A program made the position numbers and the translations under genes. A stretch of DNA of 18,568 nt, taken from NCBI GenBank assembly GCA_028565635.1, contig JAOXYB010055611.1, positions 4,432 to 22,999 on the forward strand, given 5' to 3'. Under the pieces are notes generated by a model. It did no database searches. It saw only the letters and a program-made list of their open reading frames with translations, and was not told the DNA's origin. The DNA comes from Phoronis ovalis (taxonomy: Eukaryota; Phoronida; Phoronidae). Positions 1-9,800 of this stretch are shown here, in pieces. The first letter of the stretch is position 1. Every line of letters begins with the position of its first letter.

Positions 1-32
1 TGAACTTCGGCTGGTTTGAGATATGAGGTGGT

Positions 33-77
33 CATGACCCTACGGACAAGCCTTAGGCTGTTCATAGTAGGGTCATG
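33..77. repeat. Short nested hairpin
   Basis: An 11-bp perfect inverted repeat (CATGACCCTAC at 33-43, GTAGGGTCATG at 67-77) encloses a second small inverted repeat (AGCCT at 49-53, AGGCT at 55-59). It could be the end of a mobile element cut by the window edge, or chance. Function unknown. Confidence 0.4.
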
Positions 78-534
78 CTTGCAGGACTAGGCTGCCTATA
101 AACATCCACTACTATTGCATCAACCCTGAGCATTCACCACAAAGTTCATTTGCCACTCACAATTTGTAAAATTCTCAGTATTATATTATAAATAAATTGT
201 GATTGGTGAACAGAACTCTGTAATTGACATCAATTTCATGGTGAGTGATCAACAATTGCATGTGATAATTGGTGCATGTCAAGCAACTGTATACAAAAAT
301 ACACCAATCAATCTTCACAATGCAAATCAAGGATGCTCAATTATCTGTCTACCAAACAGAGTAAATAATAAACAGTAAACAATACCTCCAACTGCTTGTT
401 TACTTAATCCCCTAATCAGATTAGGAAGGAAATTACATAACAGAATTGTGTCACTGCAACAGTGATTGAAACCAGAATTTCCATAAACTAATTCAAAACC
501 AAGTGACTTTGCCAACAGTACCTAATCATTGTGA

Positions 535-741
535 ACTCACAACTGTCAATCCTCACTTACATGCCTGTTTCTTCCCATGCAAACACTTTCTGGTTTTCGC
601 ACCAAATTCTTGCTACTTGAACAGTCATTTCCATGTATTCGCGCAAGTTGTTGGGAATTTGAACAGATTTCCGGAGACTCAAACAGCAGGTGTATTCGGA
701 TTGGAGGAAACAAGTGTGCGAGTGAGGGTTGACGGTTCGAG
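535..741. mobile_element. Fold-back (MITE-like) element, about 207 bp
   Basis: The left arm (about 535-575) and the reverse complement of the right arm (about 700-741) align over roughly 40 bases. Nearly every difference is a transition (C/T or A/G), for example CTGTCAATCCTCACT against CCGTCAACCCTCACT. Flanking 9-mers at 526-534 (TCATTGTGA) and 742-750 (TCAATGTGG) match at 7 of 9 positions and may be a decayed target-site duplication. There is no transposase, so this would be a non-autonomous DNA element. It explains the overlapping short open frames on both strands here. Confidence 0.5.
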
Positions 742-3700
742 TCAATGTGGGATAGGTAGGCCTGTGCTAAGCTACTTTGAAAGAAAATGTATAAAAGTGA
801 AAACAAATATTTTTCCAAACTGGTACACAAGTCGCGTATAAAATACATTTAATTTTACGAAATGTTTTCTTTATTTTCTATAAAAGTTAGATTGAATTTT
901 TTTGTATAAGTATGCAAATTCAATTAAGCTTGGATCAGCGTGTTACACAGCTGGAATAGTCTTTTTGTCACTTTTGAACCCAAAACAAAGTTCATAAACA
1001 GCAAGGAGAACATAACATAGTTGTACCAGTAAGAAAGAAGTGCACATTAAAAGTGCTTTAGTAATGTTATCTGTGATGTTAAATTATCTGTTTCCCATTG
1101 AAAACAGCATATTTACATAACTATAACTTCATAAGTGTCATTTATATTTGTGAGATTTACAAAGTAAACAATATATATAGTTTATACCAGATCTGACCAG
1201 TGTTCTTATCTGAGATTAATTTACTCCTGACACTGTACTACCAGTGCACTGGGTCAGTACTGTACACATCTCCCACTGTGTAAGGTTAGCTGGTACACAT
1301 ACAACAGTGGCCACATAAGGGATCTATGTAACTACATTGTAAGTACATGTTCCCTTGTTAGGGACTCATTAGGATTGATCCAGGATTTCATGCAACGGAG
1401 TATTTTTTAAATATTAAGTTGGATAAGCATATATTTCACTCATATTATCAGTGCAACTCAAAAGCTGACTAATCTGATTCATCAAATCACATGAATACAA
1501 AAGTCAACAATTATTTCATACTGTCTTCAGTTTGGCTGCATAGTGTTATTTCTACCACACAGACATTCACAAAAACATGTGTTGGTGTTAGTATACAATG
1601 TTGTACCAGAAATTAAATTGAGAATGTATGAAGTTAATAAAGCACAAAATTGTCAAATATAAACAATTTTAAACAAATCTGAGAAAACCTGTTCAAGATG
1701 TATAAGCTCTTCTGCAAACAATTATAAAATAGTTAATCTATTGAAAATTTAAAAAACATCTTTTTGTTCAGCTAAAGGCCAAATTTTAAGCCTCTGACAA
1801 TCAGTTCACATCATATCACATAATTAAGTTTGGCCTGCATTCAATCCACTATCAAAAGAGAATATTAAAATATTCCCTTCGATAAATCTTGAACTCGCAT
1901 GTACTTAGGCTTTTTTTCAGATTTGTATAACCAGAACTGAAAGTGTGTTTTAATAGACAGTTTAATGGTTTTATCATGACCTTTTAATAGGAATTTAATA
2001 TCTGATATCAATTCAATGTTTGTCTTAATATTTCTCAAGTTTATGTTGGTAATTGAGATGTACTATTTATAATAAAAGTACCTTATCTTGTTTTACATGC
2101 TTCACAGAGAGACAGATTGCTGTCCAAACCTGTTTTGCACCTAAGGAAAATACAATATTTTTCAAGGCAGTAAGATAGTATTCTGGTGACGTGGGATTTT
2201 CAATCAAAGAAAACAGTAATTCTGTGGTAAGAACTACTGAAGACACCTACTAAACCCAGTCTAACAGGTGTAGGTCCATAATTGGAAGATATTGTGAAGT
2301 GGTAAAACTGATGATGGCAAATTGTACATGGTTGCCATGGAAAGTAAACACAGCTACACCAATACAGAATATCTCATTCATTTTCACAATACAAGAAAAT
2401 CATAAATTTTTGTTTATATTTTAAAATATCATTAAAGAATATTCTGCTAGCTGCCACTATTAAGCGAATGAATACATGATTTTTGAGAACTTGATTCAGT
2501 CCAGTTTAAACTAGTGCCACATATTTAACTTATCTAACAAATGCCAGTGCAAGAAATGCTAGTACAACAAATGTAGATAGTTAAAATGAGTACTTGTTTG
2601 TGTTAATTACTAAAACAAGAATCTCTCCTTAGGTTCACAAAAATGTGCATTATTTTATCTGGAACATTTTTTTTTAGTCTGTCCTTGGGTGGAAACCCAA
2701 TTAAGCACTATAGGAGAGCAATAAAGATGCCACAATGTCAGTCTAAACACATATTCACAGGTGAATCAAATTAAAAGATCAGCTTAATGACAACTTTACT
2801 ATTTTGAAGTGAAAACCCAGAGATCTGTACTAACAATAAATACAACCTCTCCATTGTATTATATCATTGAGAAAAAAAAGGAATCAGAATTTTTTAAACC
2901 TACAAGCATTTTATACTTTTTTATCCATAACATTAAGTAAGACAGATTAAAATTTTTAATTATTTGGGATTGAAGGACTTACAAAACAGCATGCATTACT
3001 AAAGACTGTCTTCTTAACCTGCGGTTACCTGGATCCAGTACTGAGTCCCAGGTGTGACTGTGCATGGGATGTGACATAATTTTATCTAAATCTTTTAGTA
3101 TTTGTTTACATCATTAACTGGATAACTGGTGAGAGGCAGACAGAAATCTGATACTCTTAATAATCTGTCTACATATGTGAGATGATATCTGTCATGCACT
3201 GTCAGCAGTGAATTGCTCTTTGAAAAAGTAGTTTTCATTAGATTATATTATTGGCTTTGAATGTATCCCATACAGGCAATATTTATTCCAGGACCAACAA
3301 ACATCCATAAAAATAAGATAGAAGACCTAATATACTGGACATAGAATTAGAAACAGTAAATATTTATAGTCAATAGTCCCATTCAGTAAAGTCAATTTTC
3401 AAGTCCATTTAATTCTTGCCAGATTATTGTTTACCATAAATTTAGTCATCACTTAGGAATTATGTAATGGGTAATTTATGGCATAGAACCCATAAATGCA
3501 TTATTGTCTTCAGACTGAAACTAGTTTGAATTATTTGCATTTGTAGCATTTGAAAATCTCCAATATATTTGTAGTGAATTATTGTCAAAAAACATGAATA
3601 TTAATGTGGACAAAATAAAAGATTACTAAAAAATGCACACTATATTTTGGCTTGATAAAATTTGTTTAATTTATCTGACACTCGAGGACAGAACAAAATC

Positions 3701-3923
3701 TTGATACATCTGTAGATTTTGCATCACTTTTTAAAATACAACTTATTGGTCGTATATGGGGGTGTCCTAATAGAGGTATCAAGCAGGCTTTCTTTCAGGT
3801 GTGTTATGTTAAAACTTTAACTTTTGCCTTTAGGACATTGTGGTCTAAGGATTATCCCCCCCCCTTAACCATGGACTTGTCATCAGAGTAACATACAACA
3901 ACATTTCATAGTAGATATCTTAC

Positions 3924-4721
3924 CTCAAATGCCCATGTACATGGAATGCCTGTAGCTCGTTTAACACATCTACCAATTTCAACATCTTCATGAGTTGAAT
4001 ATAAATTCTTCAAACAATAACTTATATGTGGCACAAGCTTTTTTAATGTTTCTCGACTTAATATAATCCCTGGACCTCCCATACAAAAGTTTTCTTTCAA
4101 TTCTAATGATAACTGACCCATTTCCTGTTTTGTACCCATTCCAGCTTGGCCAATGAACTGAGGTATTGAGCTGTTCAAACCGCGAAGAAAGCGTGCTAGT
4201 TTGTCGCCCTTAACATAAACATCATCATCTGCACGCATGAACCACTCATAATCGTCAATATAGTGATCATGCATGTATTTTAACATCATAAATGATTTCT
4301 TCTGAGGTGGATATGAGTCGTCAACTCCCAATAACCCTATCACCGGTACTTCATGTTCACTGACTGAACCATAACTTGAGAAAAATTTAACTTCACCATG
4401 AATAGTTTCTCTCCAAGTTTCATGAACAGCTAAGGCACGCGAGTCTAGAAATTTTTGAGCGGTCATTACACCAATAAATAACAAATCTTTGCCTTGATTT
4501 TTCACCTTTAAATTAGGATCTTGGTCTTCATAGGTATTTGTTAGGGGTAGCAACACGGATGACATATCACTAGGTATCACAGGATTTGAGCAACATTTCC
4601 GCATACAAGGTAGTATTGCTTGTTTCCACCAGGTGGCAAAAAATATGCCACAAACAAGTCCAACTATAAGACCAAGCAATGTATGTGTGCTGAAACGATA
4701 ACGTCTTCGCACCATTCTCAT
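3924..4721 (-). CDS. CHSY1: Chondroitin sulfate synthase (CHSY1/CHSY3 type), first coding exon (partial gene)
   Basis: The exon encodes 266 residues and ends in phase 0 at a strong donor (GAG|GTAAGA). It is a type II Golgi membrane protein: basic cytosolic tail (residues 1-14, MRMVRRRY...), membrane anchor at about 15-32, a stem, then the N-terminal beta-1,3-glycosyltransferase domain. Family landmarks visible are KDLLFIGVMTAQKFLDSRA (78-96), GVDDSYPPQKKSFMMLKYMH (132-151), WFMRADDDVYVKGD with the metal-binding DDD at 165-167, ENFCMGGPG (210-218) and THEDVEIGRCV (243-253). An N-glycosylation sequon NSS lies at 183-185. Animal CHSY proteins are about 800 residues; they polymerise the GlcA/GalNAc backbone of chondroitin. 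The rest, including the C-terminal GalNAc-transferase domain, lies left of the window. The start is chosen because the basic tail plus anchor follow directly; Met-3 is an alternative. CHSY1 and CHSY3 cannot be told apart in a non-vertebrate, so the symbol marks the family. Confidence 0.95.
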
Positions 4722-4743
4722 TGTCAGCTATATACAAAATAAC
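4722..4743 (-). other. CHSY 5' UTR and candidate 3' splice site
   Basis: On the minus strand the sequence upstream of the CHSY start reads CTTTGCCTTGCAG|G, a plausible acceptor with AG at 4744-4745, followed by 22 bases of leader before the ATG. This suggests at least one non-coding exon further upstream (higher coordinates). If the acceptor is not used, the leader is simply longer. Confidence 0.5.
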
Positions 4744-4904
4744 CTGCAAGGCAAAGATGTGTGGTAAATTCATGACCAAGTTCATGCGCTATGGAGGGGG
4801 CTGGGAATTGCACAATGCACAGATTACAAGTGAATGGGAAATCTTTTATGTGCATGATTGATAAACACTTTAAGTGAAAACCTACATTCTAAGCATGAAA
4901 TGCA

Positions 4905-5161
4905 AAGATATGTGTAGACTTGCTCAAGTCCCTGTGAACTTAAAAAAAAAAAAAAAAATTAATGTTTAATATTTCTCTTTTTTATGTGTTTTACATTTAT
5001 TTAGTGTTTTTAATTATCTCGAAATTTTTTTTTTTTTACTCTGACTCGTATATAATTTTTTCGAGATAATTAAACACACTGATGTAAAAGACATAAAAAA
5101 GAGAATTAAACATAATTTTTTTTTTTAAGTTCACAAGGACTTGAGCAAGTCTAAGATATGT
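4905..5161. mobile_element. Fold-back MITE with 9-bp target-site duplication
   Basis: The element body is 4914-5152 (239 bp). Its left arm, starting TAGACTTGCTCAAGTCC at 4915, returns as the reverse complement at the right end (GGACTTGAGCAAGTCTA, ending 5153). The similarity continues inward for about 100 bases per arm through A-runs, a shared CTCTTTTTTATGT stretch and TTAATTATCTCGAAA, so the whole element folds into one long hairpin with a small loop near 5035-5055. Direct repeats AAGATATGT at 4905-4913 and 5153-5161 look like a target-site duplication; the exact edge is uncertain by 1-2 bases because the repeat overlaps the inverted end. Length, lack of coding capacity and a 9-bp duplication fit a non-autonomous Mutator-like (MULE) derivative, but the superfamily is inferred. 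It sits just upstream of the CHSY coding exon, in a 5' UTR intron or the promoter region. Confidence 0.8.
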
Positions 5162-5827
5162 CATTTAAGGTGTATAAGGAACGTATTATCCGCTCAAATA
5201 GAATAGCGATTGGGGCAATTGGTTTCATACAATTTATGAAAATATAAAAAAATGTTAATGGTGAATTTACGTTATTACTATTGGAGAATGGAATCGATGA
5301 AGACATACCAGTCGTGAAATTCCGAGTCCCTTGTAACATTTTACACTTTCTTCGAAGGTCTAAACAGTTATAATGCTCTGAGTTTTCAGCTTTTTTATAC
5401 CATGATTCATGAAACCTATAGTAGGAGTTTTTCTAAACAACAGAGGAAACCCTATAGAGAAAAAAAACTGTGGCCCACTCCGTGCCATTTCACTTCAAGG
5501 CAGTTCCGGAAGTTCTTGGAAGACTAAAGAGTGAAGTTAAAATTTTCTTGGAATTTCCTCTTTTAGGGAATTAGGCCATGGGGAGCATCACAGTATTATA
5601 AACTAGCCTTTCTGTTGAATGCAGGGAACAAATAGGGCATTATTCACTTAATTATGTATGTTTGCTTTTAACTATATAATCTATATGGTATAATACAACT
5701 GACGGAACTAATTGTTATCATTGAAAAATCAAAATGAAATGCCTTTTCTCAATCCCCAAGTCCCAACACACACGAAAAAATCCAAAAAAGTTGTTATTCG
5801 TTAAATTTTTTGTCGGAGATTACTAAC

Positions 5828-5972
5828 CTGGTTTATATAAGCTAGAATAAAGCCTTCTATGGTACATCAACATTCTTCTTTAACGTTCCCATTGATTTTT
5901 TACACAGCAAGTAACTTTAAAATTTAAATGTCCCGGTAATTTGTACACGTCCAACTGCTGCTGAAGCCATGC
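5828..5972 (-). other. Candidate non-coding first exon of CHSY with a short uORF
   Basis: Reading the minus strand, a donor-like CAG|GTTAGTA has its last exon base at 5828. Upstream of it, AGCATGGC (ATG at 5972-5970) opens an 18-codon frame (MASAAVGRV...) closed by TAA. A transcript spliced from 5828 to the acceptor at 4743 would place this short upstream ORF in the CHSY leader. The 5' end of the exon is unknown; 5972 marks only the uORF start. This rests on splice-like motifs alone. Confidence 0.25.
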
Positions 5973-5996
5973 TCTGAATGAGTACGGAAATAGCCT

Positions 5997-6009
5997 GGGT
6001 CAAAGGTCA
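5997..6009 (+). promoter_or_regulatory. DR1 nuclear-receptor element
   Basis: GGGTCA, a one-base spacer and AGGTCA form a near-perfect direct repeat 1, the classic site of HNF4 or RXR heterodimers. It lies between two divergent genes, about 620 bases before the RPRD2 start. A 13-bp motif can occur by chance, and binding is not shown. Confidence 0.35.
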
Positions 6010-6370
6010 ACATAGACGTTGTCTGCTAAATTTTACGCATTAATCGATAAAATAACATGTTTGGTTTTGCATTTGGCTTTAAATTCAACGACGAAACTGA
6101 AAATAACTAGATATAGAAACTTATTTAGTTACAAGATTTGATACCTGTTATTCCTATCTAATTAATATTGGACTAAAAATCAATCTGCTTTCTTTCGACT
6201 ACTCCTTCGAGTCAATTGCTGAATTGCTTAAAATGTGTAGTTTCAGTTTTTAAATATATATTTGTACTTTATGTGCCCTTTTTAATGCTTAAAATGTGAA
6301 CAGTTATTAAATGAATAAATCAAGAAATATTTAATGAAATTGCGAAATTACCCGAACAACACCGAAAGGT

Positions 6371-6391
6371 ATCATGGCGGACAAGTGGTGA
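6371..6391 (+). promoter_or_regulatory. YY1-like site and five-codon uORF in the RPRD2 leader region
   Basis: ATCATGGCGGAC matches the ATGGCGG core of YY1 sites, which often lie just downstream of start sites in animal promoters. Its ATG at 6374 also opens a tiny ORF (MADKW, stop TGA ending at 6391), which would be an upstream ORF if transcription starts before it. The start site is not known. Confidence 0.35.
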
Positions 6392-6625
6392 TATTGAGTT
6401 CTACTAAAACTGTTTCTTTGATGAAACCTCGAAGTCAATTTGTATACTAAAGCTACATTGTAGAAGACAATTCGTTGACTACCGAAGATTCTTTTTTAAG
6501 ACTGGTGATGCATATGCTTATTTACACGTGCAGAAAATACAAAGAGTAAATTGCACGTTTCGAAACAAACACCGACAGTGCTGTGCACCGACCTGATATT
6601 TTAGATTTCTCAATAAATTGATAAA

Positions 6626-6824
6626 ATGGCGATGTATTCACCGACAGATTCAGGTGCTAATACCCCTATGTCACCTGTAGAAAATTTTGAGAGTAACGTG
6701 GAGAAAAAATTTACAACTATGACCAACAGACAGGATAGTGTTCAAACTCTATCTTTGTGGTGTATTCATCACAAATCACAGTGTCAGAAAGTAGCAGCCG
6801 TATGGTACAAGGTGCTGAAAAAAT
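6626..6824 (+). CDS. RPRD2: RPRD2 exon 1 (start of CID)
   Basis: Encodes residues 1-66 and the first base of codon 67: a short Ser/Pro-rich leader, then the first CID helices (VEKKFTTMTNRQDSVQTLSL, WCIHHK). The donor is AAT|GTAAGT. Reading into the intron gives an early stop at 6839-6841, so the open frame ending there is an artefact of the missing splice. Confidence 0.93.
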
Positions 6825-9800
6825 GTAAGTATAGTCTATAGAAGCTAATACGGACAAGAAATGCGCATCTTTCGTTGCATTATTTGCAGAAATGACCATA
6901 ATACAGACTTCTTTTGCATTATGCAAAAGCAAGTTAGTCAGTGAACTTGTTCGTCCTCTACTGAGAAATTCCCAGGAAAAAGTTTTTGTTTTTGTTCTCA
7001 CTTCTGCTTGTGGTAGATTTGTCAAGGGATTCAAGTGTCATGAGCTCTTTTCACCTTTTTTTCAACAGAGGTTCAATGTAAAAATCCAGTTAATACATGT
7101 CTCGCCCACTTATAGCATACTAGGCTTCATGTTTCAGAAGTGACCCAACTGACAGCAAAAAGATTAGAAGGAACAAAGGTTTAGCAGATTTTAGTCTTAA
7201 TAATAGGCCCAATATCTGACGTGTTGGTCCTAACACTTTCCTATTCACAAACTATCGTCTTTGAAATTAACAAAAACTCACCCGTACTATAGCATTTTTC
7301 GATGGTTTTAGTTTGTTGATTATCAAATGAAGTAAGTACAAATCTACAAATCAGATGGTTAAAAATTAGTGAAAATCAATGTAGACCAGGGGGTACTCAA
7401 GGTTTTTTGACTACGGGGATGTGCCGCGGAATCCAATCCAAAATTTTAGCTTGTGGTACCAAGCCCAATCCAAATTTTTTGAAATAAAAGGGTAGCAATC
7501 CAAATTTTGTGAAATAATGGTAGCAATCCAAAATTTTAAAATATTTGAGTAGCAATCCATTTTTACGCAAACTGACTGATACAAACCAAATTCCAAAATT
7601 GTTTTACGGATACAAACCTAAAATTAATCCAAATTATTTGCTGTAAGCAGCTGGTAGCAATCAAAATTTTTGAATTTCTTTACAGTAGCAATCCAAAAAA
7701 ATACCATAGGAAGTATACAATCCAAATCCAAACTTTTCAACTGGGCTGCACACCCCCACCAAAAAATACCTTGAGTACCCCCCCCCAGGTTGTAGACGCC
7801 CGGGAGACGCCATTATGGTCGCTTTGTATTTATTGAGTTAAAATTTGTTAAAATTCAACAAATGTTGTACCACAAGAAATATTTGCACTTGATAATAACA
7901 ATCTAAAACTATCTGAACGTTGCTCTATGACAATTTTTATGGTTTTTTGTGAATTTCGAAAGACGATAGTTTTTGAATAGGAAATTGTTAGGACTAGTCA
8001 CATTTTATGTTAATGCTTTTGATGTGCAGTGCTTTTCCTGTAAAGTGAACATTTTGCCTAAGCACTTTAACACAAACTTAACACTAACATTTTATGTTTT
8101 TAGCCAAGTTTTCACATCGTTTAACATTATTTTATCTGGTGAATGACATCGTACAAAACTGCAAAAGGAAGAATGCAAAAATTTACCTTTTGGCATTTAA
8201 ATCTACATTGAAAGAAGCCATGATTCTTCTACGGTAAGTCTGACATGAGTATGCTTAACATATAATATACAACATGTTTACCTGTCCTATTTACTGAATT
8301 GTGTGTACTGATATTACAAGCAAGCAGATCTACAATACTTCAGCAGTCACTATGATCTCTTCTCAGTGATGCATACACTTGTATCATAATTCTAACTTGC
8401 TTGTGTTTGTTCTTATCTTGATAATGTTTTGTAACTGACACAGGGCTGGAACTGCATGTAACCCTGAATTTTGTATTTATGCTGTATTTTTTTTAAATAA
8501 TATAAAAATCAAATGTTACCTGCATAAGGTATCAAAAAAGGTGACACTTTTAATGATTTTGCAAAGTTAACTTAGAAATAAAAAGAAAAAAAAATCTATG
8601 AATAATAATAATAATTTCAATTTGTGCGCACAAATTGAAATTGTTATTACTCATAGAGAAATGTTGTTTCTTTTTTATTTCAAAGTTAAATTTCAGTCAG
8701 CTTTAGCCTTTTTGATGGCAATTACAATGACAAGAAACTAATCGTCTTTCGTAAAGTTCTCTTAGAGAGGAAAAGGTAAAGATTATAGCAAAAATCTCAG
8801 AATGTGGTCGTGGAATCAGATGAACACAAGCTCAGTTATAAGTTGAACTTTATGTCCTTTAATTGTGTACAAGATTTCATTCGATGTATGACTGCATCGC
8901 AGTATGCAATCACAGCCTGGTCATTCAATGTATGACTGCATTGCAGTATGCAATCACAGTCTGGGTGATATCTGCTGCTGTTGATACCTAGTTTCTGAAG
9001 ATTTCTCTCTACTGTATATACAAGTCTGCAAGCCACAAAATGACAAGACCACAATTTCAGGTTGATGTAGTATAACATAGCATACTTTCTATTTTCAGTG
9101 AACAGTCAGTGCGCAGTAGCGTAGAGAGAATACTGAATATATGGGATGAACGCAAAGTATTCAGAGGTGCCTTTGTGGAAGAACTAAAGGATTTGCTAGG
9201 TAGATACCATACGTGGTTATAGAGGTGGATCAGGGAATTTATTTACATCTGTCCTTTTCTGCAGCATTAGCTGCAACATTAAAACATGATACTGTATTCC
9301 AAGGATGAAATAAAAAACCTGCAACTTTTAATATACAAATGTCTATAAAATTTAATATATGAATACAACACAGTATGACCAAGACCTTACTAAATGTAAC
9401 TGAATCTTCACTTAACTAGCCGTATGTCAATATTGTAATTGATTTAAACATTTATGACTAGCCTTTGTGTATTACAACTAGTTCAAGTTGAATTTGTTGA
9501 AAAATATGTAATTTATTCTTTTTAGCCGATACTAAGAAGTTAACTACAGCCCATACAAAGATCATTAAGGAATTTAAGGTAAATTAGAATTATTACTAAA
9601 ACATGATCGCTACCTGCATGTGCAGTTTGAGTGTAAACCATGAATTTCTTGAAACATTTATGTCATTGCATGACTGAATTTTTTGAGAGATTTCTATGAG
9701 GAAGATTTTGTTGGGGCTTATTTGTAATAAGTGAAATTGTAACGAAAATATGTATAAATTAAGTGGTCATTTTAATTTGAATTTACTGTATGGGATGTTA

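Larger units (their letters stand above)
1..3922 (-). other. Intron of the CHSY gene (partial), no exon recognised
   Basis: This AT-rich stretch follows the 5' splice site of the CHSY coding exon (GAG|GTAAGA, read on the minus strand), so it is the beginning of that gene's intron and runs off the left edge. I looked for the sequence expected to follow the exon in this family (a Met-Gln-Gln-Leu-Phe-Tyr-like start) and did not find it, so the next exon is probably outside the window. Short open frames at 327-848 on both strands have no recognisable protein character and coincide with an inverted-repeat element at about 535-741. The rest is A/T-rich intronic DNA with homopolymer runs, including a C tract near 3857. 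Confidence 0.7.
5162..6625. promoter_or_regulatory. Divergent intergenic and 5' region between CHSY and RPRD2
   Basis: This gap separates the two head-to-head genes and should contain both promoters and non-coding first exons. I see no CpG island and no clear TATA/Inr arrangement that fixes a start. Visible candidates are an ETS-like TTCCGGAA at 5504-5511, a nuclear-receptor direct repeat at 5997-6009, a YY1-like ATGGCGG at 6374-6380, and a minus-strand donor-like CAG|GTTAGTA at 5830-5823. The short minus-strand open frame at 5151-5339 has no recognisable features and is not called. Confidence 0.5.
7227..7994. mobile_element. Outer fold-back element with arms of about 105 bp
   Basis: The left arm begins GTCCTAACACTTTCCTATTC at 7227 and runs to about 7329. 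The reverse complement of the right arm (about 7886-7994) begins GTCCTAACAATTTCCTATTC and stays alignable through ACTATCGTCTTT, a CATAG/CTATAG segment and TTTTAG-TTGTT-ATTATCAA. No transposase frame is visible. The middle is interrupted by a younger element at 7387-7790. I see no clear target-site duplication at the outer ends, so the true boundaries may be a few bases wider (GTG at 7221, CAC near 8001). Superfamily unknown. Confidence 0.75.
6825..8103 (+). other. RPRD2 intron 1, filled by nested mobile elements
   Basis: 1,279 bases. About 60% is occupied by two nested repeat elements (7227-7994, with 7387-7790 inserted inside). The open frames at 6892-7143 (+) and 7411-7596 (-) have no recognisable domain; the second is made of the 28-31 bp repeats of the inner element. 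The 3' end is TTTTATGTTTTTAG|CC. Confidence 0.85.
8234..9098 (+). other. RPRD2 intron 2
   Basis: 865 bases with a fold-back element (8571-8680) and a two-copy 44-bp tandem duplication (8878-8965). The minus-strand open frame at 8836-9078 is created by that duplication and shows no protein features. The acceptor is CTATTTTCAG|TG. Confidence 0.85.

Noticed and set aside
327-848. Overlapping open frames on both strands (62-112 residues)
   Set aside because: No recognisable domain or splice context; they arise inside or next to an inverted-repeat element in an intron.
4570-4785. 71-residue minus-strand frame overlapping the CHSY start
   Set aside because: Out of frame with the clear CHSY coding exon and crosses the probable splice acceptor.
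5151-5339. 62-residue minus-strand frame between CHSY and RPRD2
   Set aside because: No family features and it overlaps the right edge of a mobile element.
6717-7143. Frames on both strands around RPRD2 exon 1 and intron 1
   Set aside because: The minus frame is antisense to exon 1; the plus frame lies in the intron with no protein character.
7411-7596. Minus-strand 61-residue frame rich in repeated KFWI/NLDC words
   Set aside because: It is a translation of the 28-31 bp repeats of a mobile element, not a gene.
7386-7800. CRISPR-like array (regular GTAGCAATCC repeats)
   Set aside because: Units are degenerate, spacers are not unique or equal in length, and the genome is eukaryotic; better explained as an internal transposon array.
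8595-8660. microRNA precursor
   Set aside because: The pairing is perfect and loopless and extends into a 9-bp-flanked element, which fits a MITE better than a miRNA hairpin.
8836-9078. Minus-strand 80-residue frame
   Set aside because: Repeated amino acids reflect the 44-bp tandem duplication; intronic.
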